From Pseudomonas viridiflava (GTDB taxonomy: Bacteria; Pseudomonadota; Gammaproteobacteria; Pseudomonadales; Pseudomonadaceae), in the NCBI RefSeq assembly GCF_001642795.1, contig NZ_LKEH01000018.1, positions 113,817-177,816 of the forward strand: a stretch of 64,000 nucleotides of DNA. The letters are read 5' to 3'. Each line of letters opens with the position of its first letter. Position 1 is the first letter of the stretch. The notes under the pieces were generated by a model. That model was not told the origin of the DNA, made no database searches, and was given only the letters and a program-made list of their open reading frames with translations. Shown in pieces: positions 18,277-28,085 of the stretch. The position numbers were made by a program, and so were the translations under genes.

Positions 18277-18582
18277 CTACCAGTGGTCGGAGATTCGATA
18301 GATCAGTACCGTGGCGCAGGCCACCATCGAACAGCCCAGCGCATAGGCTGCCAGGGTCAGGGGCCTGGACGTTCGACGTTCGATGGCACGCATGATGTCG
18401 CCGACATTGTTGATGCGCCCCTTGCTCAGATCACTGCAGATGATCAGGGCTACTGCGATGCCCGATAGCAGGATGGTGTAGGCGAAGACGCCACCATCCG
18501 GCGGCGGCAGGACGATGCTGGCGCCGACTGCCGTGATGCAGACAGCCATCAACAGCACGAAGAACTTCACTCCTTCTTTCAT
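18277..18582 (-). CDS. Small predicted membrane protein, 101 residues
   Basis: Three hydrophobic segments are visible (FFVLLMAVCITAVGASIVL, TILLSGIAVALIIC and TLAAYALGCSMVACATVLIY) around a charged loop with SDLSKGRINNVGDIMRAIERR. ATG 18582 has a GAAGGG site and overlaps the stop of an upstream 65-codon frame in an ATGA. I do not recognise the family; no function is proposed. Confidence 0.55.
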   Translation of the reverse strand: MKEGVKFFVLLMAVCITAVGASIVLPPPDGGVFAYTILLSGIAVALIICSDLSKGRINNVGDIMRAIERRTSRPLTLAAYALGCSMVACATVLIYRISDHW

Positions 18583-18776
18583 CGTGTCCCTTCAATAATC
18601 GCAAGCATGAATCGTGATGCGGTTTTCTCGGCGCTCGTTTGGACCGCAGCGAACGCCTTTTGTCGCACGTTGGGATTCGCAGGCTCGTTCTGGCTCACGA
18701 GCGGCTGATTCGATGAGTGTGTAAAGAGTTCAGAATATGCCCTGCGAGCCGCGGCTTCATTGAGAAAAGGTCGCAA
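18579..18776 (-). CDS. Possible small protein coupled to the membrane protein
   Basis: A 65-codon frame starting with TTG and lacking an obvious ribosome site. Its stop overlaps the start of the following membrane protein gene by four bases. The product is hydrophilic and Ala/Ser/Asn-rich. The overlap is the only argument that it is translated; it may be the end of a decayed gene or a chance frame. Confidence 0.25.
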   Translation of the reverse strand: MRPFLNEAAARRAYSELFTHSSNQPLVSQNEPANPNVRQKAFAAVQTSAEKTASRFMLAIIEGTR

Positions 18777-19251
18777 TCAGGCGGCTTCTGCAAAGGATTT
18801 GAAACGCCCGTAAAATCGGTCGTTTCAGAGTTGTGCACATTAGCGTCACAAGCTGCCACATCACTGTCACATGCGTCGCTAAGGGTTTGATTTCTGATGG
18901 TGAATTATTAAGTCAATGAAAAACATCGTTTTTTTAAACTGGTGAAAAAATCGTCAGTTTGAGCGCAGGCCCCATTCTGCCTGCGTTTGAGAGAGTTAAA
19001 GGGGTGTTGTCCACTGAGTTATCCACAGCTTCTGTGGATTGTCCCGATCCGAAACGACACAGAATTGGGGGTGTCGTTGACATCAAAAGCGAGTAGAATC
19101 TCGTCCCCCGATTTGCCCCTGCGCTGCTTCTGGATGGCTGTCCGAGGCGCTGTCATGGCTGCACTTTTCGTTGTCATTGATGCACTCTCTATTTTTCTGA
19201 ACGCTTTACGCATAATGCGGCTGGCACTCATTCGGCACGCACGGAGTCGTT
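18777..19251. other. Intergenic region upstream of rmuC
   Basis: An AT-rich stretch (about 18,900-18,960) is followed by a short dyad around TTATCCACA (19019-19037) and a TTGACA at 19077 that lacks a well-spaced -10. It probably contains the rmuC promoter. No convincing gene; a 91-codon frame across 18987-19262 has no ribosome site. Confidence 0.45.
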
Positions 19252-20730
19252 ATGGCATTTGACTTGAACAGCCTGTTGTTCGGCCTGGGCGCTGCAGCGT
19301 TGCCGTTGCTGGCGTGGGTCTGGCAGTTGCAGCGCCATCTGACACGTCGCGATGCCGAGACTGCCTTGCTGGACGAGCGCCTGAGCATGGCGCAAATGGC
19401 TCATGACGGTCTCAATGCGCAATTGGACGCCAGCCGTGACGAGATCAGCGACCTGAGCCAGGCCAACGCCGCCAAGCAGGCTGACCTTGCAGCCTTGCGC
19501 AGGGAGGTCGAGTTGTTGCGGCAGGAGTCCGATAACGCCCGTGATGTCGCGCAGGAGCTTAATCAGGAGCGCGCCATCAAGGAGGCCGAGTTGCGTCGCC
19601 TCGATGCGCAATGCGCGGCGCTCGGTGCCGAACTGCGTGAACAGCAGGACAGTCACCAGCAGCGGCTGAATGACCTTCAGGGTTCCCGCGACGAACTGCG
19701 TGCACAGTTCGCGGAACTGGCGGGCAAGATTTTCGATGAGCGCGAGCAGCGCTTCGCCGAAACCAGCCAGCAGCAGTTGGGGCAACTGCTGACGCCCTTG
19801 AAAGAGCGTATTCAGTCGTTCGAAAAGCGCGTCGAGGAAAGCTATCAGAATGAAGCCCGTGAGCGATTCTCGCTGGCCAAGGAGCTGGAGCGCCTGCAAC
19901 AGCTCAATCTGCGTCTGAGCGATGAAGCCACCAACCTGACGCGCGCTCTCAAGGGGCAGAAGACTCAGGGCAACTGGGGTGAGCTGATCCTGGAGCGCGT
20001 GCTGGAACACGCAGGGCTCGAGAAGGGGCGCGAGTATCAGACCCAGGTCAGCCTCAAGGGGCCGGATGGCGAGCGCTTTCAGCCTGACGTGCTGATCATG
20101 CTGCCGGGTGACAAACAGGTGGTGGTGGATGCCAAGGTCAGTCTGACGGCGTATCAGCAGTACGTGTCGGCGGATGACGAGGTCATCGGGCAGGCCGCAC
20201 TCAAGCAGCATGTCCTGTCGCTGCGCAATCACGTCAAAGGGCTTTCGGGCAAGGATTACAAGCGTCTTGAAGGGCTGCACAGTCTGGATTTCGTGCTGCT
20301 CTTCGTGCCGATCGAAGCGGCTTTTTCCGCCGCGCTGCAGGCCGAGCCGAATCTGTTTCAGGAAGCCTTCGACCGGAACATCGTGATCGTCAGCCCCACG
20401 ACGCTGCTGGCCACGCTGCGGGTGATCGACAGCCTGTGGAAGCAGGAGCGCCAGAGCCAGAATGCCCGCGAGATCGCCGAGCGTGCCGGCTGGCTGTACG
20501 ACAAGTTCGTGCTGTTCATTCAGGATCTGGACGAGGTGGGCAGTCGTCTTCAGCAACTGGACAAGGCCTATTCGGCCGCGCGTAACAAGCTGACGGAGGG
20601 GCGCGGCAATCTAGTCAGCCGCAGTGAGCAGTTGAAGCTGCTGGGCGCGCGTGCCAGTAAAAGCCTGCCGCCTGATCTGCTTGAGCGGGCCATGACCGAC
20701 GAAGAGGGGTTGGTCCGTCTGCCTGAGTGA
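19252..20730 (+). CDS. rmuC: DNA recombination protein RmuC
   Basis: A 492-residue protein of the RmuC family, thought to limit DNA rearrangements at inverted repeats. An N-terminal hydrophobic segment (LLFGLGAAALPLLAWVW) is followed by a long coiled coil to about residue 200, rich in Glu, Gln, Arg and Leu. The restriction-endonuclease-like core follows, with KTQGNWGE, PDVLIMLPGDKQVVVDAKVSL and LLFVPIEAAF. ATG 19252 follows a CGGAG site. Transcribed alone or with the 40-residue gene downstream. Confidence 0.93.
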   Translation: MAFDLNSLLFGLGAAALPLLAWVWQLQRHLTRRDAETALLDERLSMAQMAHDGLNAQLDASRDEISDLSQANAAKQADLAALRREVELLRQESDNARDVAQELNQERAIKEAELRRLDAQCAALGAELREQQDSHQQRLNDLQGSRDELRAQFAELAGKIFDEREQRFAETSQQQLGQLLTPLKERIQSFEKRVEESYQNEARERFSLAKELERLQQLNLRLSDEATNLTRALKGQKTQGNWGELILERVLEHAGLEKGREYQTQVSLKGPDGERFQPDVLIMLPGDKQVVVDAKVSLTAYQQYVSADDEVIGQAALKQHVLSLRNHVKGLSGKDYKRLEGLHSLDFVLLFVPIEAAFSAALQAEPNLFQEAFDRNIVIVSPTTLLATLRVIDSLWKQERQSQNAREIAERAGWLYDKFVLFIQDLDEVGSRLQQLDKAYSAARNKLTEGRGNLVSRSEQLKLLGARASKSLPPDLLERAMTDEEGLVRLPE

Positions 20731-20905
20731 AAAATAGGGGTGTCCGTCCGTCGCAAAGACTAGAAGGAATTCCCCGCAGGTGTCACATTGCCCATATCGG
20801 GAAAATTGTTTTCCGTAACGCTCGGCGAACCGAACGGATGCTTCTATGATCTCTATTGAGTGATCAGCACAGGTTGGTTGCCGTGTTTTCCCTGAAGGGG
20901 GCTTT

Positions 20906-21028
20906 ATGAACAGCAAACTGCAAGAATGGCTCCATGATGTGGGTGTTGCGCTGGGTCTGATCGAACGACCAAAGCTGCAGCCCATTCCGGTTCGCACCGA
21001 CGACACACGTCGCCGCCCGCGCCGATAG
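20906..21028 (+). CDS. Small basic conserved protein, 40 residues
   Basis: An ATG at 20906 sits seven bases after a strong GAAGGGGGC site. The peptide starts MNSKLQEWLHDVGVALGLIE and ends in an Arg-rich tail (TRRRPRR). An amphipathic helix plus basic tail could bind membrane or nucleic acid. I recall similar short proteins in other Pseudomonas genomes but no function. The good ribosome site argues for translation. Confidence 0.55.
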   Translation: MNSKLQEWLHDVGVALGLIERPKLQPIPVRTDDTRRRPRR

Positions 21029-21111
21029 GTTGTACAGGCACGTGCTGTCGCAAGGACAGCGCAAATACGCCATCGCATCGGGGCGCGCCCGCGTCCCGAC
21101 ATGAATCCACG

Positions 21112-21432
21112 CTACCGATCATTGTCGCTAAGGGGTCGACGACGCTTTCTCTTATGATTATCTCCCTCTGACGACGACTCCTGCTGCATCAACAGAATCA
21201 GGTCCACGACCATTGGCAATGACAGGTGCTCGGGCTTGTTGAGTGCGCGCTTGCGAATGAAGTCGGGAAACTCGAAATTGAATTCGCCTCCCAGTTGAGC
21301 GAACAGTTCGTCCACGTCCTCGTCATCCAGCCTCAGGTCCTTGAATGTGGCGTCGTCGCGAATTTCGGCCTTGTCCACGAGGATCACGCCCAACGCATCC
21401 AGCACCCTCTGTTTGATCGCCTCGCGACTCAT
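21112..21432 (-). CDS. Acyl-carrier-protein-like protein lacking the modified serine
   Basis: 106 residues with the size and helical pattern of an acyl carrier protein: VLDALGVILVDKAEI, FKDLRLDDEDVDELFAQL, then FNFEFPDFI. In a canonical carrier the start of helix II reads DSL and the Ser takes 4'-phosphopantetheine; here the same place reads DDED, so the protein should not be modified at that site. It adds a basic tail (KRKRRR). ATG 21432 has an AGGGG site. Possible roles are a protein-protein adaptor or regulator; it stands alone without synthase genes. Confidence 0.7.
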   Translation of the reverse strand: MSREAIKQRVLDALGVILVDKAEIRDDATFKDLRLDDEDVDELFAQLGGEFNFEFPDFIRKRALNKPEHLSLPMVVDLILLMQQESSSEGDNHKRKRRRPLSDNDR

Positions 21433-21639
21433 GAGAACCCCTGTTATTGATCGTTATGATCCAAGCAGGGGGACTTCATGTCACCAGCCCTGTGCAATTA
21501 GGCTAGCTCAAATCCCAAGCGCAGCCGTTGATAGCCCGGCGCAATGGTGACGAGTTGTTTAAACTGCCACGTTGCGCGACAGACGGCATGCCGGTCCTGT
21601 CTTGCTGTCTGCCAGTGTGACCAGCGAGTTGTAAAAACG

Positions 21640-22242
21640 ATGTCCCGAAGCCGATGCGAACGTTGCCTGCGTCCCGATGCTCACTGCCTCTGCGCCTTGA
21701 TCCCACAACTGGACAGTCGAACCCGGGTGCTGATCCTGCAGCACCCGGACGAAGCGAAGCACGCGTTGAACACTGCACGCTTTGCCGTACTCGGGCTGAG
21801 CAATGCCCAGCTCAGGGTCGGCGAAGTGTTTGAAGACCTTGCAGAACTGCTCAATCCGGCCGGTTATCAGCCACTGTTGCTGTTTCCGGGTGACGCCGCG
21901 CAGCCGTTGACTGTCGGGCAGGCCGAAGCGCTGCCGACCCTGCTGGTGGTCCCTGACGGCACCTGGCGCAAGGCGCGGAAGTTGTTGCACCTCAATCCGC
22001 TGCTGGCTGCGCTGCCGCGTGTCACGCTCGGCAATGTACCGGCCTCACGTTACCGTTTGCGCAAGGCACCCGGACCGGATGCACTGTCAACGCTTGAGGC
22101 GATTGTTCATGCCCTGCAGACACTCGAAGCACCAGTTTCCTTCGAGGCGCTGCTCAAGCCGTTCGACGCCTTGATAGAAGGCCAGATTCAAGCCATGGGC
22201 AGCGAGACCTACCAGCGCAACCATGGCGAGCCCTCATTGTGA
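21640..22242 (+). CDS. tapT: DTW-domain tRNA-uridine aminocarboxypropyltransferase
   Basis: Belongs to the DTW family, whose E. coli member TapT (YfiP) makes acp3U at position 47 of tRNAs from S-adenosylmethionine. The 200 residues open with a Cys cluster, RCERCLRPDAHCLC, followed by ILQHPDEAKHALNTARF and the signature VPDGTWRKARKLL. The start at 21640 places the Cys cluster at the N-terminus as in the family; a longer frame to 21544 would add a Cys-rich extension of unlikely function. Ribosome site weak. Confidence 0.85.
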   Translation: MSRSRCERCLRPDAHCLCALIPQLDSRTRVLILQHPDEAKHALNTARFAVLGLSNAQLRVGEVFEDLAELLNPAGYQPLLLFPGDAAQPLTVGQAEALPTLLVVPDGTWRKARKLLHLNPLLAALPRVTLGNVPASRYRLRKAPGPDALSTLEAIVHALQTLEAPVSFEALLKPFDALIEGQIQAMGSETYQRNHGEPSL

Positions 22243-22356
22243 GCGCTAATCGTGAGCAAAACACTTTGCGCCGATAACGCTGCCCAGCTGTAACTGTTGC
22301 TTTGCGGATCAGCGCCTAGAATGAAGGCCTTGTCCTGCCTTGTTTCGGAATCTGTG

Positions 22357-23316
22357 ATGCATATTTCTTCTGGCCGCTGGGTGTATGGCCTCTGTCTTGC
22401 CCTGTTGACCGCGCTGCTCTGGGGCATCCTGCCCGTCAAACTCAAACAGGTGTTGCAGGCGATGGACCCGGTGACCGTTACCTGGTTCCGGTTGCTGGTG
22501 TCCGGCTCTCTGCTGTTTGTCTGGCTGGCTTCGGTCAAGCGTCTGCCCAGCTTCAAGCTGCTGGGTCGCAAGGGCAAGGCACTGGTCGTGCTGGCGGTAT
22601 TGGGGCTGGTGGGCAACTACATGTTGTATCTGGTCGGGCTGCGCATGCTCAGCCCCGGTACGACGCAGTTGCTGATTCAGATCGGACCGATCCTGTTGCT
22701 GATCAGCAGCATCTTTCTGTTCAAGGAACGTTTCAGTCTGGGGCAGGGCATCGGTCTGGCGATCCTGCTGATCGGTTTCGGGTTGTTCTTCAATCAGCGT
22801 CTCGTCGAGCTGCTCACCTCGCTGGGCGACTATACCCTGGGTGTGCTGATCGTGATCATGGCGTCAGTGGTCTGGACCTTCTACGGACTGAGCCAGAAGC
22901 AACTGCTTACGGTGTGGAACTCGCTGCAGGTCATGATGGTGATCTACCTGTTCTGTGCGTTGCTGATCACGCCATGGGCTCATCCCGCTCAGGCGTTGCA
23001 ACTGAGCCCGCTGCAGGGCTGGCTGCTGCTGGCCTGCTGTTTGAATACGCTGGTGGCCTATGGCGCTTTTGCCGAAGCGCTGGCGCACTGGGAGGCCTCG
23101 CGGGTCAGTGCGACGCTTGCCCTGACGCCTTTGATCACACTGGCTTCGGTGGCGATTGCAGCCTGGCTGTGGCCGACCTATGTTCAGGCCGAAGAGATCA
23201 ACGCGCTGGGTTACGGCGGCGCGCTGCTGGTGGTGCTGGGGTCGGCGCTCACCGCGCTCGGGCCATCTTTGATCGCGGGGTTGAAAGCGAGAAGGGCGAG
23301 GCTGGCCCAGGCCTGA
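22357..23316 (+). CDS. EamA-family permease (RarD/DMT type)
   Basis: A ten-helix drug/metabolite transporter of about 319 residues with two EamA repeats: LTALLWGILPVKLKQVL, then the second repeat beginning near LIVIMASVVWTFYGLSQKQLL and ending with the GYGGALLVVLGSALTAL helix. ATG 22357 is preferred since a -10-like TAGAAT at 22317 would leave a short leader; ATG 22321 is also in frame. The gene converges on the quinone reductase gene with only six bases between the stops. Substrate unknown. Confidence 0.82.
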   Translation: MHISSGRWVYGLCLALLTALLWGILPVKLKQVLQAMDPVTVTWFRLLVSGSLLFVWLASVKRLPSFKLLGRKGKALVVLAVLGLVGNYMLYLVGLRMLSPGTTQLLIQIGPILLLISSIFLFKERFSLGQGIGLAILLIGFGLFFNQRLVELLTSLGDYTLGVLIVIMASVVWTFYGLSQKQLLTVWNSLQVMMVIYLFCALLITPWAHPAQALQLSPLQGWLLLACCLNTLVAYGAFAEALAHWEASRVSATLALTPLITLASVAIAAWLWPTYVQAEEINALGYGGALLVVLGSALTALGPSLIAGLKARRARLAQA

Positions 23317-23322
23317 TCAGGT

Positions 23323-23929
23323 TCAGCGCTTGCCCAGTGCCACTGCCTGATGAAGCCATTGCTGCCGCTGCTCTTCGGTCGAGGTGCGCACCGGGGCGAA
23401 TTCGGTGAGGCGTCTGGTCTTGATGCCACAGAATCCGAGGATGGTGCGAATCATCTGCCGGTGCGCCGGAGCGCCGTAGATCCAGCGGAAGTAGCGGGGC
23501 GGGGTGTCCATGGTCACCAGCAGCTCTGCCGTCCGGCCCTTGAGCAGTTCGTTGGAAGGGTGTCTGCGTCCATGCGCCTTGAAGGCGAAACCCGGCGTGA
23601 GCACCCTGTCGAAAAAACCGGTCAGCAGCGCAGGCAGGCCGCCCCACCAGACCGGATAGACGAACACCAGATGCTCGGCCCAGTGAATCTGTCGCTGGGC
23701 TTCGAGCAGGTCGTGTTCCAGTGTCTGGCTCTGTTCGTAGCCGCTGTGCAGTACCGGATCGAAATCCAGTTCTCCAAGTTTTAACACCCGGACCACATGC
23801 CCTTCGCTGCGAGCACCCTGTGTGTAGGCTTCGGCGAGGGCATGGCACAGGCTGATGGTCTTGGGCGTGCCATAGACCATCAGAATGCGTTTGCCGCTGC
23901 CTTCCAGCGGCGTGGCGCCACTTTTGGCG

Positions 23930-23937
<8 letters not shown>
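23323..23937 (-). CDS. NAD(P)H-dependent quinone reductase (flavodoxin-like)
   Basis: About 204 residues of the MdaB/KefF-type NAD(P)H dehydrogenase (quinone) family. Features are the FMN-binding opening [53 protein letters not shown] and the following GR region. Start ATG 23937 lies inside the last codons of fumC (eight-base overlap), so translation is probably coupled to fumarase. A longer reading to 23991 would overlap fumC further. It likely reduces quinones by two electrons in the cytoplasm. Confidence 0.85.
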
Positions 23938-25324
<1,387 letters not shown>

Positions 25325-25493
25325 TGTGCTTACTCCTTTAAGTGCATTGCAGCGTTAGGTGTCCATATGCGAACAGGGTTCCCGATCATTGCTTTTTAAC
25401 CGCTCGGCGAACCGGGGGTTGAGCCAAAAGCCTGTATAAGCGCAGAATGGTCGGCCCTGAGGTATTGCCTCGCTTGCTAGATAAGGAAACTCG

Positions 25494-26021
25494 ATGACCC
25501 GTCTTCGTGCCATTTGTACCGCGGTAGTTCTGGTCTGCGCCAGTGGCCAGGTCCTCGCCGATACCGCCAGTCACAACGCGAGCGCCGAAACGTTCCTGAA
25601 ACTTGCCAATGCCGATCGCCTGGGCGCTCCGGTGTACGCACAAGTACAGCAGATGTTTGCCCAGCGCTTCGCCGAAACCAAGGCACCTGCCTCGAAAAAG
25701 GCGCTGCTGGAAACCTATCAGGCAAAAGCCAACACCGCGCTGGACCAGGCCATTGGCTGGAACAAGCTGAAGCCTGAAATGGTCAAGCTCTACACCGCCA
25801 ACTTCACTGAAAGCGAGCTCAAGGACCTGGTTGCGTTCTACCAGTCCCCACTGGGCAAGAAAGTGATGACCAAAATGCCTGAGCTGGCTCAGCAATCGGC
25901 TCAGTTGACCCAGGGCAAGCTGGAAAGCGCCGTGCCGGTCGTCAACAAGCTGCTCGCCGACATGACCGCCGAACTGGAACCTGCCAAGGCAGCTGCTCCA
26001 GCGCCAGCCAAGAAGCCTTAA
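25494..26021 (+). CDS. DUF2059 periplasmic protein
   Basis: A 175-residue secreted protein with a signal peptide ending in VLADT. The domain has the DUF2059 pattern: FLKLANADRL, an Ala/Gln-rich helix, then YTANFTESELKDLVAFYQSPLGKKVM. The C-terminus is an Ala/Pro/Lys-rich tail. Function of the family is unknown. The bolA gene starts 12 bases after the stop, so the two are probably cotranscribed. Confidence 0.85.
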   Translation: MTRLRAICTAVVLVCASGQVLADTASHNASAETFLKLANADRLGAPVYAQVQQMFAQRFAETKAPASKKALLETYQAKANTALDQAIGWNKLKPEMVKLYTANFTESELKDLVAFYQSPLGKKVMTKMPELAQQSAQLTQGKLESAVPVVNKLLADMTAELEPAKAAAPAPAKKP

Positions 26022-26033
26022 GCGAATCCCGTC

Positions 26034-26327
26034 ATGACCATGCAAACACGTATCGAGTCGGCGCTGGCGCTGCTGCAGCCGCATCATCTGCAAGTGCTCG
26101 ACGAGAGCCATATGCACAGTCGTGGTGAGCAGACGCACTACAAGGCCATTCTGGTCAGTGACCAGTTCGAAGGTCTGAACTCGGTCAAGCGCCACCAGAA
26201 GGTGTACGCCACCCTGGGTGCTCTGATGGGCGAGTTTCATGCCCTGGCCTTGCACACCTACACGCCTGAAGAATGGGCGAAGACTGGCGCAGCCCCGGCA
26301 TCGCCGACCTGCGCCGGCGGTCACTGA
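26034..26327 (+). CDS. BolA family protein
   Basis: A 97-residue BolA-fold protein. It has SHMHSRGEQTHYKAILVSDQFEGL (the metal-ligand loop and the central sheet), then NSVKRHQKVYATLGALMGEFHALALHTYTPEEW, with the invariant His. BolA proteins act with monothiol glutaredoxins in Fe-S handling or as transcriptional regulators. A terminator-like hairpin lies about 85 bases downstream. Confidence 0.9.
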   Translation: MTMQTRIESALALLQPHHLQVLDESHMHSRGEQTHYKAILVSDQFEGLNSVKRHQKVYATLGALMGEFHALALHTYTPEEWAKTGAAPASPTCAGGH

Positions 26328-26410
26328 GCACTCAGAGACCCGTGCCGTTGGGTCGTTGATTCAAATCAACGACCCGATATGCCTGTCTACCTACGGTTTT
26401 TGCTAGAATC

Positions 26411-26443
26411 CGCACCGCGCCGCAAGGCCGGTGCGTTTTTTTT
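26411..26443 (+). terminator. Rho-independent terminator in the bolA-trhO gap
   Basis: The stem CGCACCG / CGGTGCG with an 11-base loop is followed by eight T residues. A -10-like TAGAAT stands immediately upstream at 26404-26409, so the hairpin may instead be in the trhO leader. A separate 12-base perfect dyad lies at 26350-26375. Confidence 0.75.
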
Positions 26444-26498
26444 CGTTCAGATTTTTGTCCGGTAGGCCCTTTGCGAGGGTCGCCACCTGGAGTGATAC

Positions 26499-27449
26499 AT
26501 GACTCAACAGTCGATCAGTCAGCCGATCGTCGTGGCTGCGCTATACAAATTCGTCACCCTCAGCGATTACGTCGCGTTCCGCGAGCCGCTGTTGCAGGCC
26601 ATGGTCGACAACGGCATCAAGGGCACGTTGTTGATCGCCGATGAAGGCATCAACGGCACCGTGTCCGGCACCCGCGAGGGCATTGACGGCCTGATGGCCT
26701 GGTTGCGCAGCGACCCGCGTCTGGTCGACATCGATCACAAGGAATCGTACTGCGAAGAGCAGCCGTTCTATCGCACCAAAGTCAAGCTCAAGAAAGAGAT
26801 CGTGACCCTGGGCGTTGAAGGCGTCGATCCCAACAAGGCCGTGGGCACCTACGTCGAGCCCAGTGACTGGAACGACCTGATCGCCGACCCTGAAGTGCTG
26901 CTGATCGATACGCGGAACGATTACGAAGTGTCCATCGGCACGTTCGAAGGCGCAATCGACCCCAAAACCACTTCTTTCCGCGAGTTTCCTGACTACATCA
27001 AGGCGCACTTCGACCCGGCGGTGCACAAGAAAGTCGCGATGTTCTGCACCGGTGGGATTCGTTGCGAAAAGGCCTCCAGCTACATGCTGGGAGAGGGCTT
27101 CGAAGAGGTCTATCACCTCAAGGGCGGCATCCTGAAGTACCTGGAAGAAGTGCCGCAGGAAGAAAGCCAGTGGCGTGGCGACTGTTTTGTCTTCGACAAC
27201 CGGGTCACCGTGCGCCACGACCTGACTGAAGGTGACTACGACCAGTGCCATGCCTGTCGTACCCCGATCAGTGCCGAAGACCGTGCGAGCGAGCACTACT
27301 CGCCAGGTGTAAGCTGTCCGCATTGCTGGGACTCGCTGAGCGAGAAAACCCGTCGCAGCGCCATCGATCGGCAAAAGCAGATCGAACTGGCCAAGGCGCG
27401 TAACCAGCCCCACCCGATCGGTCGTAACTACCGTCTGCCCGAGGCCTGA
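26499..27449 (+). CDS. trhO: tRNA uridine(34) hydroxylase TrhO (rhodanese domain)
   Basis: Oxygen-dependent hydroxylation of U34 in certain tRNAs, the first step to (m)cmo5U. The 316-residue protein has the N-terminal ferredoxin-like UPF0176 domain ([14 protein letters not shown]), a rhodanese domain with the active Cys in [15 protein letters not shown], and a Cys-rich C-terminal piece ([16 protein letters not shown]) that may bind metal. Formerly yceA. The DsbA-like gene follows three bases after its stop. Confidence 0.92.
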   Translation: MTQQSISQPIVVAALYKFVTLSDYVAFREPLLQAMVDNGIKGTLLIADEGINGTVSGTREGIDGLMAWLRSDPRLVDIDHKESYCEEQPFYRTKVKLKKEIVTLGVEGVDPNKAVGTYVEPSDWNDLIADPEVLLIDTRNDYEVSIGTFEGAIDPKTTSFREFPDYIKAHFDPAVHKKVAMFCTGGIRCEKASSYMLGEGFEEVYHLKGGILKYLEEVPQEESQWRGDCFVFDNRVTVRHDLTEGDYDQCHACRTPISAEDRASEHYSPGVSCPHCWDSLSEKTRRSAIDRQKQIELAKARNQPHPIGRNYRLPEA

Positions 27450-27452
27450 GCC

Positions 27453-28085
27453 ATGTCCGCCCGCCTGATTTATGTCATGGACCCCATGTGTTCGTGGTGC
27501 TGGGGCTTTGCTCCAGTCGCCGATGCGCTGGTGCAGCAGGCTCGGGCGGCGGATGTACCGCTGCATCTGGTCATGGGCGGGCTGCGTTCCGAGGCTTCGC
27601 CACTGGAAGCCTCCAAACGACGCTACATTCTTGAACATTGGCAGGCGGTCGAGGAGGCCACCGGTCAGCCATTCCTGCGTGAAGGTGCGTTGCCGGAAGG
27701 CTTTGTCTACGACACCACGCCGGCCTGCCTCGCGGTCACGGCGGCGCGGTCCCTGGAGCCGGAACGCGCCTGGGAACTGGTCAAGCTGATTCAACAGGCG
27801 TTTTATGGCCAGGGTCGTGATGTAACGCGCCCTTCAGTGCTGGCCGAGCTTGCCGAACAGGCCGGCTTTTCCCGCCAGCAGTTTGCCGACGCGTTCGACA
27901 GCGCCGAACAGCAGGCGGCCACGGCGGCCGACTTTACGTGGTCGCAGGATCTGGGCATCGCGGGTTTCCCGACCTTGCTGGCCGAGCGCAATGGCCAGCT
28001 GGCCCTGCTGACCAATGGCTATCAACCTTTGAGCGAACTGTCGCCGTTGCTCGGCCGATGGCTGGAGCGTGCGGCCAGTGCTTGA
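27453..28085 (+). CDS. DsbA-family thiol oxidoreductase (cytoplasmic type)
   Basis: A 210-residue thioredoxin-fold protein with an inserted helical domain. The active-site motif is CSWC within MDPMCSWCWGF, and the cis-Pro segment is IAGFPTLLAE. It lacks a signal peptide, so it should act in the cytoplasm, like FrnE or 2-hydroxychromene isomerase relatives. Gene order with trhO and the ABC exporter suggests one transcript. Substrate unknown. Confidence 0.85.
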   Translation: MSARLIYVMDPMCSWCWGFAPVADALVQQARAADVPLHLVMGGLRSEASPLEASKRRYILEHWQAVEEATGQPFLREGALPEGFVYDTTPACLAVTAARSLEPERAWELVKLIQQAFYGQGRDVTRPSVLAELAEQAGFSRQQFADAFDSAEQQAATAADFTWSQDLGIAGFPTLLAERNGQLALLTNGYQPLSELSPLLGRWLERAASA

